Below, in pieces: positions 5,843 through 11,644 of a stretch of DNA of 11,644 nt. The notes under the pieces are model-generated. The model was given only the letters and a program-made list of their open reading frames with translations, was not told the DNA's origin and made no database searches. The translations under genes were made by a program, and so were the position numbers. Each line of letters starts with the position of its first letter. The stretch's first letter is position 1. Source of the DNA: Caldiserica bacterium UBA4822 (GTDB taxonomy: Bacteria > Caldisericota > Caldisericia > Cryosericales > Cryosericaceae); NCBI GenBank assembly GCA_002402295.1, contig DHFO01000005.1, forward strand, positions 1 to 11,644, read 5' to 3'.

Positions 5843-6496
5843 ATGGCAGCAAAGGAAACAACCAAGAAAGCGGCGGCTGGACAAGTGCCAGCGAAGCAGG
5901 AGAAGGCAGCCGGAAAGGCGAAGCCCCAAGCCAAGCGTGAGCTCAGTACGTTCTCCAATGCCTACCAGGTAAAGTACGAAGAGGAAGTGCGCAAGAGCCT
6001 GCAGAAGCGATTCGGGTACACGAACGTCATGCGCATTCCCAGGATTGCCAAGATTACCATCAACCGTGGCATCGGCGAGGCAACAGAGAATCCCAAGGTT
6101 ATTGACAGCAGTGTCGAGGAGCTCTCGCTGATTTCCGGACAGAAGCCTATCGTGACACTGGCGAAGAAATCTATCGCTACCTTCAAGATTCGCAAGAACG
6201 CCCCGGTGGGCGTAACTGTAACGCTTCGGGGTGTGCGTATGTACGCGTTCCTCGAAAAACTGGTGACTGTGGTGTTCGAGCGTATCAGAGACTTCAAGGG
6301 GCTGTCGCCGAAATCCTTCGACGGTCGCGGCAATTATACGTTCGCACTCAAGGAGCAGCTTGTATTTCCCGAAATCTCCTATGACAAGGTTGACAAGGCG
6401 CGTGGCATGAGCATTACCGTAACAACAACGGCACAGACTGACGAGGAATGCAAGGCCTTACTGGAAGCGTTTGGCGTGCCATTCAGACAAAGATAG
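5843..6496 (+). CDS. rplE: 50S ribosomal protein L5 (uL5) with Lys/Ala-rich N-terminal extension
   Basis: The product is 217 residues, about 38 more than the usual 179. L5 binds 5S rRNA with L18 in the central protuberance and touches the P-site tRNA. The normal L5 fold starts near residue 41 with YQVKYEEEVRKSLQKRFGY and continues with IPRIAKITINRGIGEA, ISGQKPIVTLAKKSIATFK, the VGVTVTLRG strand, RIRDFKGL, FDGRGNYTFAL and FPEISYD. Residues 1-38 are instead rich in Lys, Ala, Gln and Glu with no hydrophobic core, so they are likely disordered. The ATG has a strong AAGGAGA five bases upstream, and I see no good Shine-Dalgarno before any internal start, so the extension appears real. Its role is unknown; extra rRNA contact is a guess. 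Confidence 0.95.
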   Translation: MAAKETTKKAAAGQVPAKQEKAAGKAKPQAKRELSTFSNAYQVKYEEEVRKSLQKRFGYTNVMRIPRIAKITINRGIGEATENPKVIDSSVEELSLISGQKPIVTLAKKSIATFKIRKNAPVGVTVTLRGVRMYAFLEKLVTVVFERIRDFKGLSPKSFDGRGNYTFALKEQLVFPEISYDKVDKARGMSITVTTTAQTDEECKALLEAFGVPFRQR

Positions 6497-6512
6497 GGTG
6501 TAAGGAGACACT

Positions 6513-6698
6513 ATGGCAAGAAAAGCAATGATAAACAAGGCTCTTCGCAAGCCCAAGTTCTCGACCAGAGCTCACAATCGATGCAAGATCTGTGGCCGGT
6601 CCCGCGGGTACTACCGGGAGTTCGGTCTCTGCAGACTCTGCTTCCGCAAGATGGCACTCGAAGGGAAGCTTCCGGGCGTCAAGAAGGCTAGCTGGTAG
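6513..6698 (+). CDS. rpsN: 30S ribosomal protein S14, zinc-binding type (uS14, type Z)
   Basis: The product is 61 residues, the length of the short zinc-containing S14 (also named rpsZ). It is a late-assembly protein of the 30S head. Cys24, Cys27, Cys40 and Cys43 form the CKIC and CRLC pairs of the zinc site. RGYYREFGLCRLCFRK and LPGVKKASW are typical. The longer zinc-free S14 of E. coli has about 100 residues and lacks these cysteines. AAGGAG at 6502-6507 lies before the ATG. It sits between rplE and rpsH, its normal place. With L24 and adenylate kinase, it makes three predicted metal-binding proteins in this stretch. Confidence 0.97.
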   Translation: MARKAMINKALRKPKFSTRAHNRCKICGRSRGYYREFGLCRLCFRKMALEGKLPGVKKASW

Positions 6699-6706
6699 AG
6701 GAGGAG
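6699..6706 (+). promoter_or_regulatory. Shine-Dalgarno that fixes the rpsH start
   Basis: AGGAGGAG directly follows the rpsN stop and sits 2 to 5 bases before the ATG at 6709, depending on register. It rules out the longer in-frame opening from 6592 inside rpsN. Confidence 0.75.
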
Positions 6707-6708
6707 AC

Positions 6709-7107
6709 ATGTCGAGAGTTGACGCACTTTCGGAGTTCCTGACGACCGTCAGAAATGCGAACCTGGTCTATCACGACTCTGCTGTTGTTCCGTATTCAGA
6801 GATGAACAGCGCACTGGCGTTGATCCTTAAGAAGCAGGGATATGTTGCTGGCGTGTCAGAGGTGGTTCGTGACAATAGGAAGTACCTGAAGGTGGACCTG
6901 AAGTACACGAAAACTCGTGGCCGCTACATTACCGGTCTGAAACGCATCAGCATTCCAGGCCGTCGTATCTATGTGAAGAAAGATGCGGTCCCGCGCGTAC
7001 TCATGGGTGCGGGCATGGCCGTCATCTCCACTCCACAGGGACTCATGACTGACATGCAAGCTCGGAAAGAGGGGCTCGGCGGCGAAGTCATCTGCTTCGT
7101 GTGGTAA
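6709..7107 (+). CDS. rpsH: 30S ribosomal protein S8 (uS8)
   Basis: The product is 132 residues, the family length. S8 is a primary 16S rRNA binder in the platform. In E. coli it represses the spc operon by binding an rplE-leader hairpin that I cannot see here. The C-terminal signature is strong: GLKRISIPGRRIYVKKD, then ISTPQGLMTDMQARKEGLGG and the closing EVICFVW. The N-terminus, DALSEFLTTVRNAN, keeps the RNAN motif but has drifted from the common DPIADMLTRIRNA. The frame stays open upstream into rpsN, but the AGGAGGAG just before 6709 and the standard length set the start. It follows rpsN by ten bases and precedes rplF by nine. Confidence 0.96.
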   Translation: MSRVDALSEFLTTVRNANLVYHDSAVVPYSEMNSALALILKKQGYVAGVSEVVRDNRKYLKVDLKYTKTRGRYITGLKRISIPGRRIYVKKDAVPRVLMGAGMAVISTPQGLMTDMQARKEGLGGEVICFVW

Positions 7108-7116
7108 GGAGGACCC

Positions 7117-7665
7117 ATGTCGAGAATAGGAAATAGAGTCACCCGGATTCCTGCCGGCGTTACAGTGACACAGGACGGACGCCGACTGACTGTCGCGGGG
7201 CCCCGTGGTTCGCTGTCAATTGACGTGCCCGAACACATAAGCTTTGAGCTCTCCGGGGACCAGGTCAGGTTCGTCCTGGATCCCGAGTATCAGGAGTCCC
7301 TCAACGTGATGCATGGGACAACATCTGCCCGCTTCGCGGATTTGGTCCACGGAGTGTCTGACGGGTTTACCAAGAACCTTGAAATCGTCGGCGTCGGGTA
7401 CAGAGGAGCAGTAGACGGTGGCAACCTCATGCTGTTTGTCGGCCATTCGCACCCGGTCGCCATGAAGATTCCAGAGGGAGTGCGGGTCGAGGTCACGGAC
7501 AATGTCAAGATTCTCATGACTGGCGCTGATGCCGTGGGGCTAGGGCAGTTTGCCCAGAACGTGCGCAAGGTGCGGGTGCCTGACCACTACAAGGGCAAGG
7601 GCATTCGGTACGTTGGCGAGAAAGTCAGAATCAAGGCTGGCAAGAAAGCCTTGTCTGGAGCGTAG
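7117..7665 (+). CDS. rplF: 50S ribosomal protein L6 (uL6)
   Basis: The product is 182 residues, typical for the family. L6 lies near the L7/L12 stalk base and the sarcin-ricin loop. It has two similar alpha/beta domains. The first begins with SRIGNRVTRIPAGVTV and GPRGSLS. The second carries LEIVGVGYRGAV, GHSHPVAMKIPEGV, then VGLGQFAQNVRKVRVP and the signature YKGKGIRYVGEKVRIKAGKK. AAGGAGG at 7106-7112, overlapping the rpsH stop, gives a clear ATG start. The gap to rplR is eight bases. The first domain is more diverged than the second, as is usual, and nothing is missing. Confidence 0.97.
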   Translation: MSRIGNRVTRIPAGVTVTQDGRRLTVAGPRGSLSIDVPEHISFELSGDQVRFVLDPEYQESLNVMHGTTSARFADLVHGVSDGFTKNLEIVGVGYRGAVDGGNLMLFVGHSHPVAMKIPEGVRVEVTDNVKILMTGADAVGLGQFAQNVRKVRVPDHYKGKGIRYVGEKVRIKAGKKALSGA

Positions 7666-7673
7666 GGGGAACC

Positions 7674-8042
7674 ATGATTAGCACACATGATAGAGAAGAA
7701 GCGCGCAAGAGACGGCATACTCGAATACGGAAGAAGGTAGCCGGAACGACGGAACGCCCCAGGCTTGCCATCTTCGTCAGTTTGAAGCATGTTTACGCGC
7801 AGCTCATTGATGACAGCAAGGGCATCACACTCGCTGCAGCGTCCAACCTCAAGGGCCAAGCGGACGGTTCTATGGGCACTGCCACGAATGCCTCTGCCTG
7901 CCAGGCTGTCGGCCGGGACATTGCCGAGAAGGCGCTCGCGCTTGGAATCAAGACAGTAGCCTTTGATCGTGGCGGTCACTCATACCATGGTCGTGTCAAG
8001 GCATTGGCCGAAGCTGCCCGTGCTGCAGGATTGGAATTCTAG
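7674..8042 (+). CDS. rplR: 50S ribosomal protein L18 (uL18)
   Basis: The product is 122 residues, normal for bacterial L18. It binds 5S rRNA with L5 and links it to 23S rRNA. The basic N-terminal tail ARKRRHTRIRKKVAGT is followed by RPRLAIFVSLKHVYAQLIDD (residues 28-47), a hallmark. The C-terminal part has VGRDIAEKALALGIKTVAFDRGG and the closing YHGRVKALAEAARAAGLEF, the family consensus. AGGGGGA at 7664-7670 precedes the ATG by three bases, somewhat close but usable. Its stop overlaps the AGGAGG used by rpsE. No oddities are seen. Confidence 0.97.
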   Translation: MISTHDREEARKRRHTRIRKKVAGTTERPRLAIFVSLKHVYAQLIDDSKGITLAAASNLKGQADGSMGTATNASACQAVGRDIAEKALALGIKTVAFDRGGHSYHGRVKALAEAARAAGLEF

Positions 8043-8046
8043 GAGG
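8041..8046 (+). promoter_or_regulatory. Shine-Dalgarno for the GTG start of rpsE
   Basis: AGGAGG overlaps the rplR stop and lies 5 bases before the GTG at 8052, supporting that GTG as the initiator. Confidence 0.8.
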
Positions 8047-8051
8047 AAGCT

Positions 8052-8573
8052 GTGCCAAGACGTACGTTTGAGCCCAAGGAATACGAAGAATCTGTTATCA
8101 ATATCGACCGTGTCACCAAGGTCGTCAAGGGCGGCAAGAAGATGAAGTTCAGAGTTCTGGTCGTCGTGGGCAACAAGAAGGGTAAGGTTGGCATCGGCAT
8201 TGGCAAAGCCGTTGAGATTCCACAGGCGATTCAGAAGGGCGTCGTCGCTGCGAAGCGCAATCTCGTGACGGTAACGTTGAAGGGAACCACACTGCCGTTC
8301 TCGACCAAGACGCGGACGGGAGCCGGGTGGGTGTTTCTGCAGCCCGCCATTAACGGCACTGGTATTGTTGCTGGCGGTGTCGTGCGTCAGATCATGGAGA
8401 AGGTAGGCGTGCAGGATGTGCTTACGAAATCGTTGGGCAGTTCCAATGCGATTTCTCTGGCCACTGCCACAATGGATGGGCTGCGGGACATCGAACGCAT
8501 GAGTCAGATGCGCGACCTTCGGCGGCGGGAGTACGCTGCTGCAGAATCTCGTGGCTCGGAGGCGCATGTATGA
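8052..8573 (+). CDS. rpsE: 30S ribosomal protein S5 (uS5), GTG start
   Basis: The product is 173 residues, in the usual 160-180 range. S5 lies at the mRNA entry with S3 and S4 and affects decoding fidelity. The N-terminal double-stranded-RNA-binding-like domain has DRVTKVVKGGKKMKFRVLVV, including the KGG loop tied to spectinomycin response in E. coli, and GKVGIGIGKAVEIPQAI. The C-terminal domain has NGTGIVAGGVVR and GVQDVLTKSLGSSNAI. The helix tail ends in RRREYAAAESRGSEAHV. At residues 90-99 it reads GAGWVFLQPA, where most bacteria have GAGRVLLKPA. GTG is chosen because of AGGAGG five bases before it. The TGA stop overlaps the rplO ATG, and no rpmD lies between them. Confidence 0.97.
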   Translation: MPRRTFEPKEYEESVINIDRVTKVVKGGKKMKFRVLVVVGNKKGKVGIGIGKAVEIPQAIQKGVVAAKRNLVTVTLKGTTLPFSTKTRTGAGWVFLQPAINGTGIVAGGVVRQIMEKVGVQDVLTKSLGSSNAISLATATMDGLRDIERMSQMRDLRRREYAAAESRGSEAHV

Positions 8574-8989
8574 AACTGAACGAGATGACGCGGCCGGAAG
8601 GCTTCATTGACCGTAAGAAAACTGTTGGTCGCGGCGCTGGCAGCGGCAAGGGCAAACAGAGTGGGTACGGCAGGAAGGGCGCCAAGGCAAGGTCAGGACG
8701 CAGCAAGCGCGTTGGATTCGAGGGCGGGCAGACACCGCTGTATCGCCGGCTTCCCAAGAAGAAGGGATTCAGACCACCGACCCGCACCGTCTATGTTGCC
8801 GTGAATGTGGGTGCTCTCGAGGGCTACGAAGGTGAGCAGCCCCTCGACCTCAATGCACTCTACAATGGGCCTGTCAAGGTTCTTGGGGACGGAGAACTGA
8901 CGACGAAGGTGCAAGTCCGGGCCTCCGGTTTTTCGGCCTCGGCTCGTGACAAGATCGAGAAAGCCGGCGGGACCTGCGAGGTCGTCTGA
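8570..8989 (+). CDS. rplO: 50S ribosomal protein L15 (uL15)
   Basis: The product is 139 residues, slightly shorter than the typical 145-150. L15 is a late-assembly protein with a long N-terminal extension threading through 23S rRNA. That basic, glycine-rich extension is clear: KTVGRGAGSGKGKQSGYGRK (17-36). It leads to the signature GFEGGQTPLYRRLPKKKGF (49-67). The globular C-terminal domain contains LNALYNGPVKVLGDGELT and the closing ASARDKIEKAGGTCEVV. GGAGG at 8558-8562, inside rpsE, lies seven bases before the ATG. The four-base ATGA overlap with rpsE leaves no room for rpmD, which normally sits here. Its stop overlaps the secY start by one base. Confidence 0.97.
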   Translation: MKLNEMTRPEGFIDRKKTVGRGAGSGKGKQSGYGRKGAKARSGRSKRVGFEGGQTPLYRRLPKKKGFRPPTRTVYVAVNVGALEGYEGEQPLDLNALYNGPVKVLGDGELTTKVQVRASGFSASARDKIEKAGGTCEVV

Positions 8990-10254
8990 TGTTCGAAACG
9001 CTGCGGAAAGCCTTCAGGCTTCCTGAACTTCGTAACAGGATATTCTTCACCCTTCTGATGTTCGTGGTAATCCGTCTGGGGTCGTACATTCCAGTCCCCG
9101 GCATCGACCGCGCCGCAGTTGCCCAGCTGGTTGGGCAGGGTGGGTTCCTCGGACTGCTTGACCTCTTCTCCGGCGGTGGTATTGCTAACTTTTCAATCTT
9201 CTCTCTGAGCGTCCTGCCTTATATCAACGCCTCGATTATCTTGGAGCTGCTGGGGTCGGTCATTCCTGCTCTTGAGGAACTGCGCAAGGAGGGCGGGAAG
9301 GAGGGCCAGCGGAAAATAGCGAAGTACACCCGCTACCTTACCCTGGGTCTGGGCATTATTGAGTCATTTGGAGTTGTCGCCATTTTCCAGAAGTACCTTT
9401 CGAACACGGGCTTCTTTACCAAGCTTCTTATTGTGCTGAGCCTTACGGCAGGGTCCTATATCGTACTGTGGTTCGGTGAAATGATGACCGAAAAAGGGAT
9501 TGGAAACGGCGTATCGTTGATCATCTTCTCGGGCATCGTGAGCCGCATTCCCGTCGGACTCGCGCAGGCGTTCAGGCTGACTCAGGCGCAGTCCCTGAGT
9601 ATCCTCGGCTTAGTGGGAGGCATCGTCGGTACGCTGGTGCTGCTCCTGCTGGCTCTCTTTGCCTACGAGGGTGAACGGAAGATACCGGTCCAGTATGCCA
9701 AGCGCGTCGTCGGCAGGAAAGTCTATGGTGGTCAGTCGACCTACATTCCGCTCAAACTCGTGCAGGCTGGCGTACTGCCCATCATCTTCGCTTCGACGGT
9801 GTTGATGTTCCCGGCTACGGTGTCACAGTTCTGGTCTACATCATGGTTCTATATCAAGATTGCGCAGCCGCTGACCAATTCGGCCACGGTCGTGCACAAT
9901 GTGGTGTTTGCAGTCTTGATCGTCTTCTTTACATACTTCTATACTGAAATCACCTACGACCCCGCTCAGATCGCTGATGACCTCAAGAAATATGGCGGCT
10001 ATGTGCCTGGGGTACGGCCTGGAGAAGCAACCGCCCAGTACATCAAAAACGTGCTGGACAGGATTGTGCTGCCCACCGCTATTTTCCTTGCATTCCTTGC
10101 AATCGTTCCCAATATTGCAATGCGGAATCAACAGATTCCCGCTTTCGCCTTTGGCGGGACTTCTCTTCTAATCATTATTGGCGTTGCACTTGAGACCGTT
10201 CAGGAAATAGAGGCATATATGATGATGCGTCACTACAAGGGGTTCATGAAGTAA
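8989..10254 (+). CDS. secY: Protein translocase channel subunit SecY
   Basis: The product is 421 residues, near the usual 420-440. It is the ten-helix channel of the SecYEG translocon in the inner membrane. Hydrophobic segments fall near residues 17-33, 65-90, 113-133, 144-164, 172-186, 204-226, 259-277, 301-318, 358-376 and 386-402. The N-terminal RNRIFFTLLMFVVIRLGSYIP and the plug-region GGIANFSIFSLSVLPYI are standard. Cytosolic loop C4 has EGERKIPVQYAKR and TYIPLKLVQAGVLP. Loop C5 has GYVPGVRPGEATAQYI with Arg343, the counterpart of E. coli Arg357 needed for SecA function. Val258 replaces an Asn that is nearly invariant in LKxNxAGV. GAGGT at 8978-8982 precedes the ATG. The stop overlaps adk by one base. 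Confidence 0.98.
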   Translation: MFETLRKAFRLPELRNRIFFTLLMFVVIRLGSYIPVPGIDRAAVAQLVGQGGFLGLLDLFSGGGIANFSIFSLSVLPYINASIILELLGSVIPALEELRKEGGKEGQRKIAKYTRYLTLGLGIIESFGVVAIFQKYLSNTGFFTKLLIVLSLTAGSYIVLWFGEMMTEKGIGNGVSLIIFSGIVSRIPVGLAQAFRLTQAQSLSILGLVGGIVGTLVLLLLALFAYEGERKIPVQYAKRVVGRKVYGGQSTYIPLKLVQAGVLPIIFASTVLMFPATVSQFWSTSWFYIKIAQPLTNSATVVHNVVFAVLIVFFTYFYTEITYDPAQIADDLKKYGGYVPGVRPGEATAQYIKNVLDRIVLPTAIFLAFLAIVPNIAMRNQQIPAFAFGGTSLLIIIGVALETVQEIEAYMMMRHYKGFMK

Positions 10255-10916
10255 TGGTGCGTCACCCGCGTATTGTCCTGTTGGGTTTGCCAGGGTCGGG
10301 AAAGGGCACTCAGGCGGCTCTTATTGCCGGGAAGTTCGGGGTGCCCACCTTTTCGAGTGGTGAGTATTTCCGGAATCTGCGGCGGGAAGGTAAGTTGCCC
10401 GCTGAGATTGCGACCAAGATCAATGCTGGGGGTCTTGTGAGCGACGAAGATGTGAACATCATCGTCGCCGAATCGTTTCTGTCGACCCAGGGGGCGCAAG
10501 CAGGCTTTGTTCTGGACGGGTACCCGAGGACGGTCGCTCAAGCCACATTCCTCGATCAGTATCTGGCAAAGCAAAACCTAAGCTTGACGGCAGTTGTAGA
10601 CGTGGATATCCCCGTGGAGACGGCGTTTCAGAGGATTTCGGGACGCCGGGTCTGTCCTGCCGATGGAAGTACCTACAACATCTACTACTCGCGTCCGGAG
10701 AAGGACGGGCTGTGCAATATCTGCGGCTCGCCGCTGATCCAGCGCGAAGATGACCGCGAGGAGAGCGTGCAAACGAGGATCGCGACATATGAAGGAATCA
10801 CGCGCTCTCTTGGCAGTTACTATGCTGCGCAGGGCAAGTTCGTGGTTGTTGACGGGACTCGTGATCCCGAAGCCGTCTTCTCAGAAATCCAGGAGGCACT
10901 GAATGATCCGGCTTAA
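10254..10916 (+). CDS. adk: Adenylate kinase with metal-binding LID domain
   Basis: The product is 220 residues, the length of long-form bacterial adenylate kinase, which interconverts ATP + AMP and 2 ADP in the cytosol. The P-loop is GLPGSGKGT (11-19). The nucleotide-binding region has SSGEYFR (34-40), LVSDEDV (61-67) and GFVLDGYPRTVAQA (84-97). The LID spans about 128-166 and holds metal ligands Cys134, Asp137, Cys154 and Cys157. DDREESVQTRIATY (166-179) carries the catalytic arginines. Oddities are Asp137 in place of the second Cys of the usual CxxC, and GEYFR in place of the common GDMLR in the AMP-site helix. The weak Shine-Dalgarno AAGGGG at 10237-10242 and one-base overlap with secY suggest coupling. 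The last 14 bases overlap map. Confidence 0.96.
   Translation: MVRHPRIVLLGLPGSGKGTQAALIAGKFGVPTFSSGEYFRNLRREGKLPAEIATKINAGGLVSDEDVNIIVAESFLSTQGAQAGFVLDGYPRTVAQATFLDQYLAKQNLSLTAVVDVDIPVETAFQRISGRRVCPADGSTYNIYYSRPEKDGLCNICGSPLIQREDDREESVQTRIATYEGITRSLGSYYAAQGKFVVVDGTRDPEAVFSEIQEALNDPA
10891..10896 (+). promoter_or_regulatory. Shine-Dalgarno of map inside adk
   Basis: AGGAGG in the last codons of adk lies 6 bases before the ATG at 10903. It fixes the map start within adk and explains the 14-base overlap. Confidence 0.8.
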
Positions 10917-11644
10917 GTCACCGCTCGAAATCGAACAGATGCGGGTTGCCGGTGCCATTCTGGGCGACGTCCTGTACGAGGTCGGCCAACTGGTCGCTCC
11001 GGGCGTAACCACGAAGGAGCTCGACCATGCAGCAGAAGTACGCATCCGCGAGCGGGGTGCCAAGCCAGGGTTTCTCCATTATGGAGGCTATCCTGCAACG
11101 CTGTGCGTTTCTGTCAACGAACAGGTCATCCACGGAATCCCAGGTCGGCGGGTCCTTCAATCCGGTGATATTGTCTCACTGGATCTGGGTCTTATCTATG
11201 AGGGCTTCTACGCGGATTCTGCCATTACGGTTCCGTGCGGCAAGGTTTCGCCTCAGGACGACAAACTGATGGAAACGACAAGAAGGAGCCTCTATGCCGG
11301 TATCGACGCAGTGCACGTGGGAGCCCGGCTTGGAGATGTGGGACGCGCCGTTCAACTGGTAGTTGAAGAGCAGGGCATGAGTGTCGTGCGTGACTATGTT
11401 GGTCACGGGGTTGGCAGGGAACTGCATGAGGATCCTGAGGTACCGAACTATGGAAGGGCCGGGACTGGCCTTGTCCTCGTTCAGGGTCTGGTAATCGCGA
11501 TCGAACCTATGGTGAACGCTGGCCGGAGTGCCGTTCGCGTTCTGGACGACGACTGGACAGTCGTAACGGTGGACGGAAACAAGAGCGCTCATTTTGAGCA
11601 TACGATTGCTGTCACGGCGCAGGGCCCCGTGATTCTGACACAAC
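10903..11644 (+). CDS. map: Methionine aminopeptidase, type I (3' end cut by window)
   Basis: The frame reads 247 residues from ATG and is still open at the last base, so only a few C-terminal residues are probably missing (family about 248-264). The enzyme removes the N-terminal methionine of new proteins in the cytosol using two divalent metals. Ligands are all present: Asp94 and Asp105 (SLDLGLIYEGFYADSA), His168 (YVGHGVGRELHEDP), Glu201 (IAIEPMVNAG) and Glu232 (AHFEHTIAVT). His77 (VIHGIPG) and His175 match the catalytic histidines 79 and 178 of E. coli. It has no N-terminal zinc-finger extension. AGGAGG at 10891-10896 sets the start. The order secY, adk, map is the common bacterial one, usually followed by infA, which would lie past the window. 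Confidence 0.97.
   Translation, partial: MIRLKSPLEIEQMRVAGAILGDVLYEVGQLVAPGVTTKELDHAAEVRIRERGAKPGFLHYGGYPATLCVSVNEQVIHGIPGRRVLQSGDIVSLDLGLIYEGFYADSAITVPCGKVSPQDDKLMETTRRSLYAGIDAVHVGARLGDVGRAVQLVVEEQGMSVVRDYVGHGVGRELHEDPEVPNYGRAGTGLVLVQGLVIAIEPMVNAGRSAVRVLDDDWTVVTVDGNKSAHFEHTIAVTAQGPVILTQ

Noticed and set aside
5800..5860. S8-type translational repressor site near the rplX/rplE junction, as in E. coli
   Set aside because: I could not recognise the characteristic S8-binding hairpin by eye; a covariance search would be needed.
6592..6708. Upstream in-frame extension of rpsH within rpsN
   Set aside because: The sequence is rpsN out of frame; AGGAGGAG before 6709 and the family length fix the start.

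Overview
The window is a ribosomal-protein operon from a bacterium, with every gene on the + strand and almost no non-coding DNA. It opens in the last 60 codons of tuf (EF-Tu), the end of a str-type operon. It then runs through an S10-type block (rpsJ, rplC, rplD, rplW, rplB, rpsS, rplV, rpsC, rplP, rpmC, rpsQ), a spc-type block (rplN, rplX, rplE, rpsN, rpsH, rplF, rplR, rpsE, rplO) and finally secY, adk and map. The map reading frame is still open at the last base. The longest gap between genes is 34 bases (tuf to rpsJ). I see no convincing promoter, terminator, RNA gene, mobile element, repeat array or CRISPR.

Organism: the proteins are plainly bacterial. Features that help place it are a zinc-type S14 of 61 residues, an L24 with a C-terminal four-cysteine zinc knuckle, an adenylate kinase with a metal-binding lid, and no rpmD (L30) between rpsE and rplO. 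G+C looks moderate, in the low to mid fifties per cent by eye. Several proteins depart from positions that are nearly invariant elsewhere (S3 KH loop, S19 N-terminus, S17 signature, L3 and L4 loops, one SecY residue). Together this suggests a deeply branching or poorly sampled bacterial lineage. I cannot name the phylum from the sequence alone.

How the genes work together: the block makes EF-Tu, the early and late assembly proteins of both ribosomal subunits, the SecY channel that docks on the ribosome exit site, methionine aminopeptidase that trims chains as they leave the tunnel, and adenylate kinase, which is commonly linked to secY. Start and stop codons overlap or abut at rplD/rplW, rplV/rpsC, rplP/rpmC, rpmC/rpsQ, rpsQ/rplN, rpsE/rplO, rplO/secY, secY/adk and adk/map, which points to one long, translationally coupled transcript.

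No new system is evident. The points worth a second look are the missing rpmD, a roughly 38-residue Lys/Ala-rich N-terminal extension on L5, a broken GxxG loop in the S3 KH domain, a Cys-Asp-Cys-Cys metal site in adenylate kinase, and substitutions in the L3 and L4 loops that line the peptidyl-transferase and exit-tunnel region.
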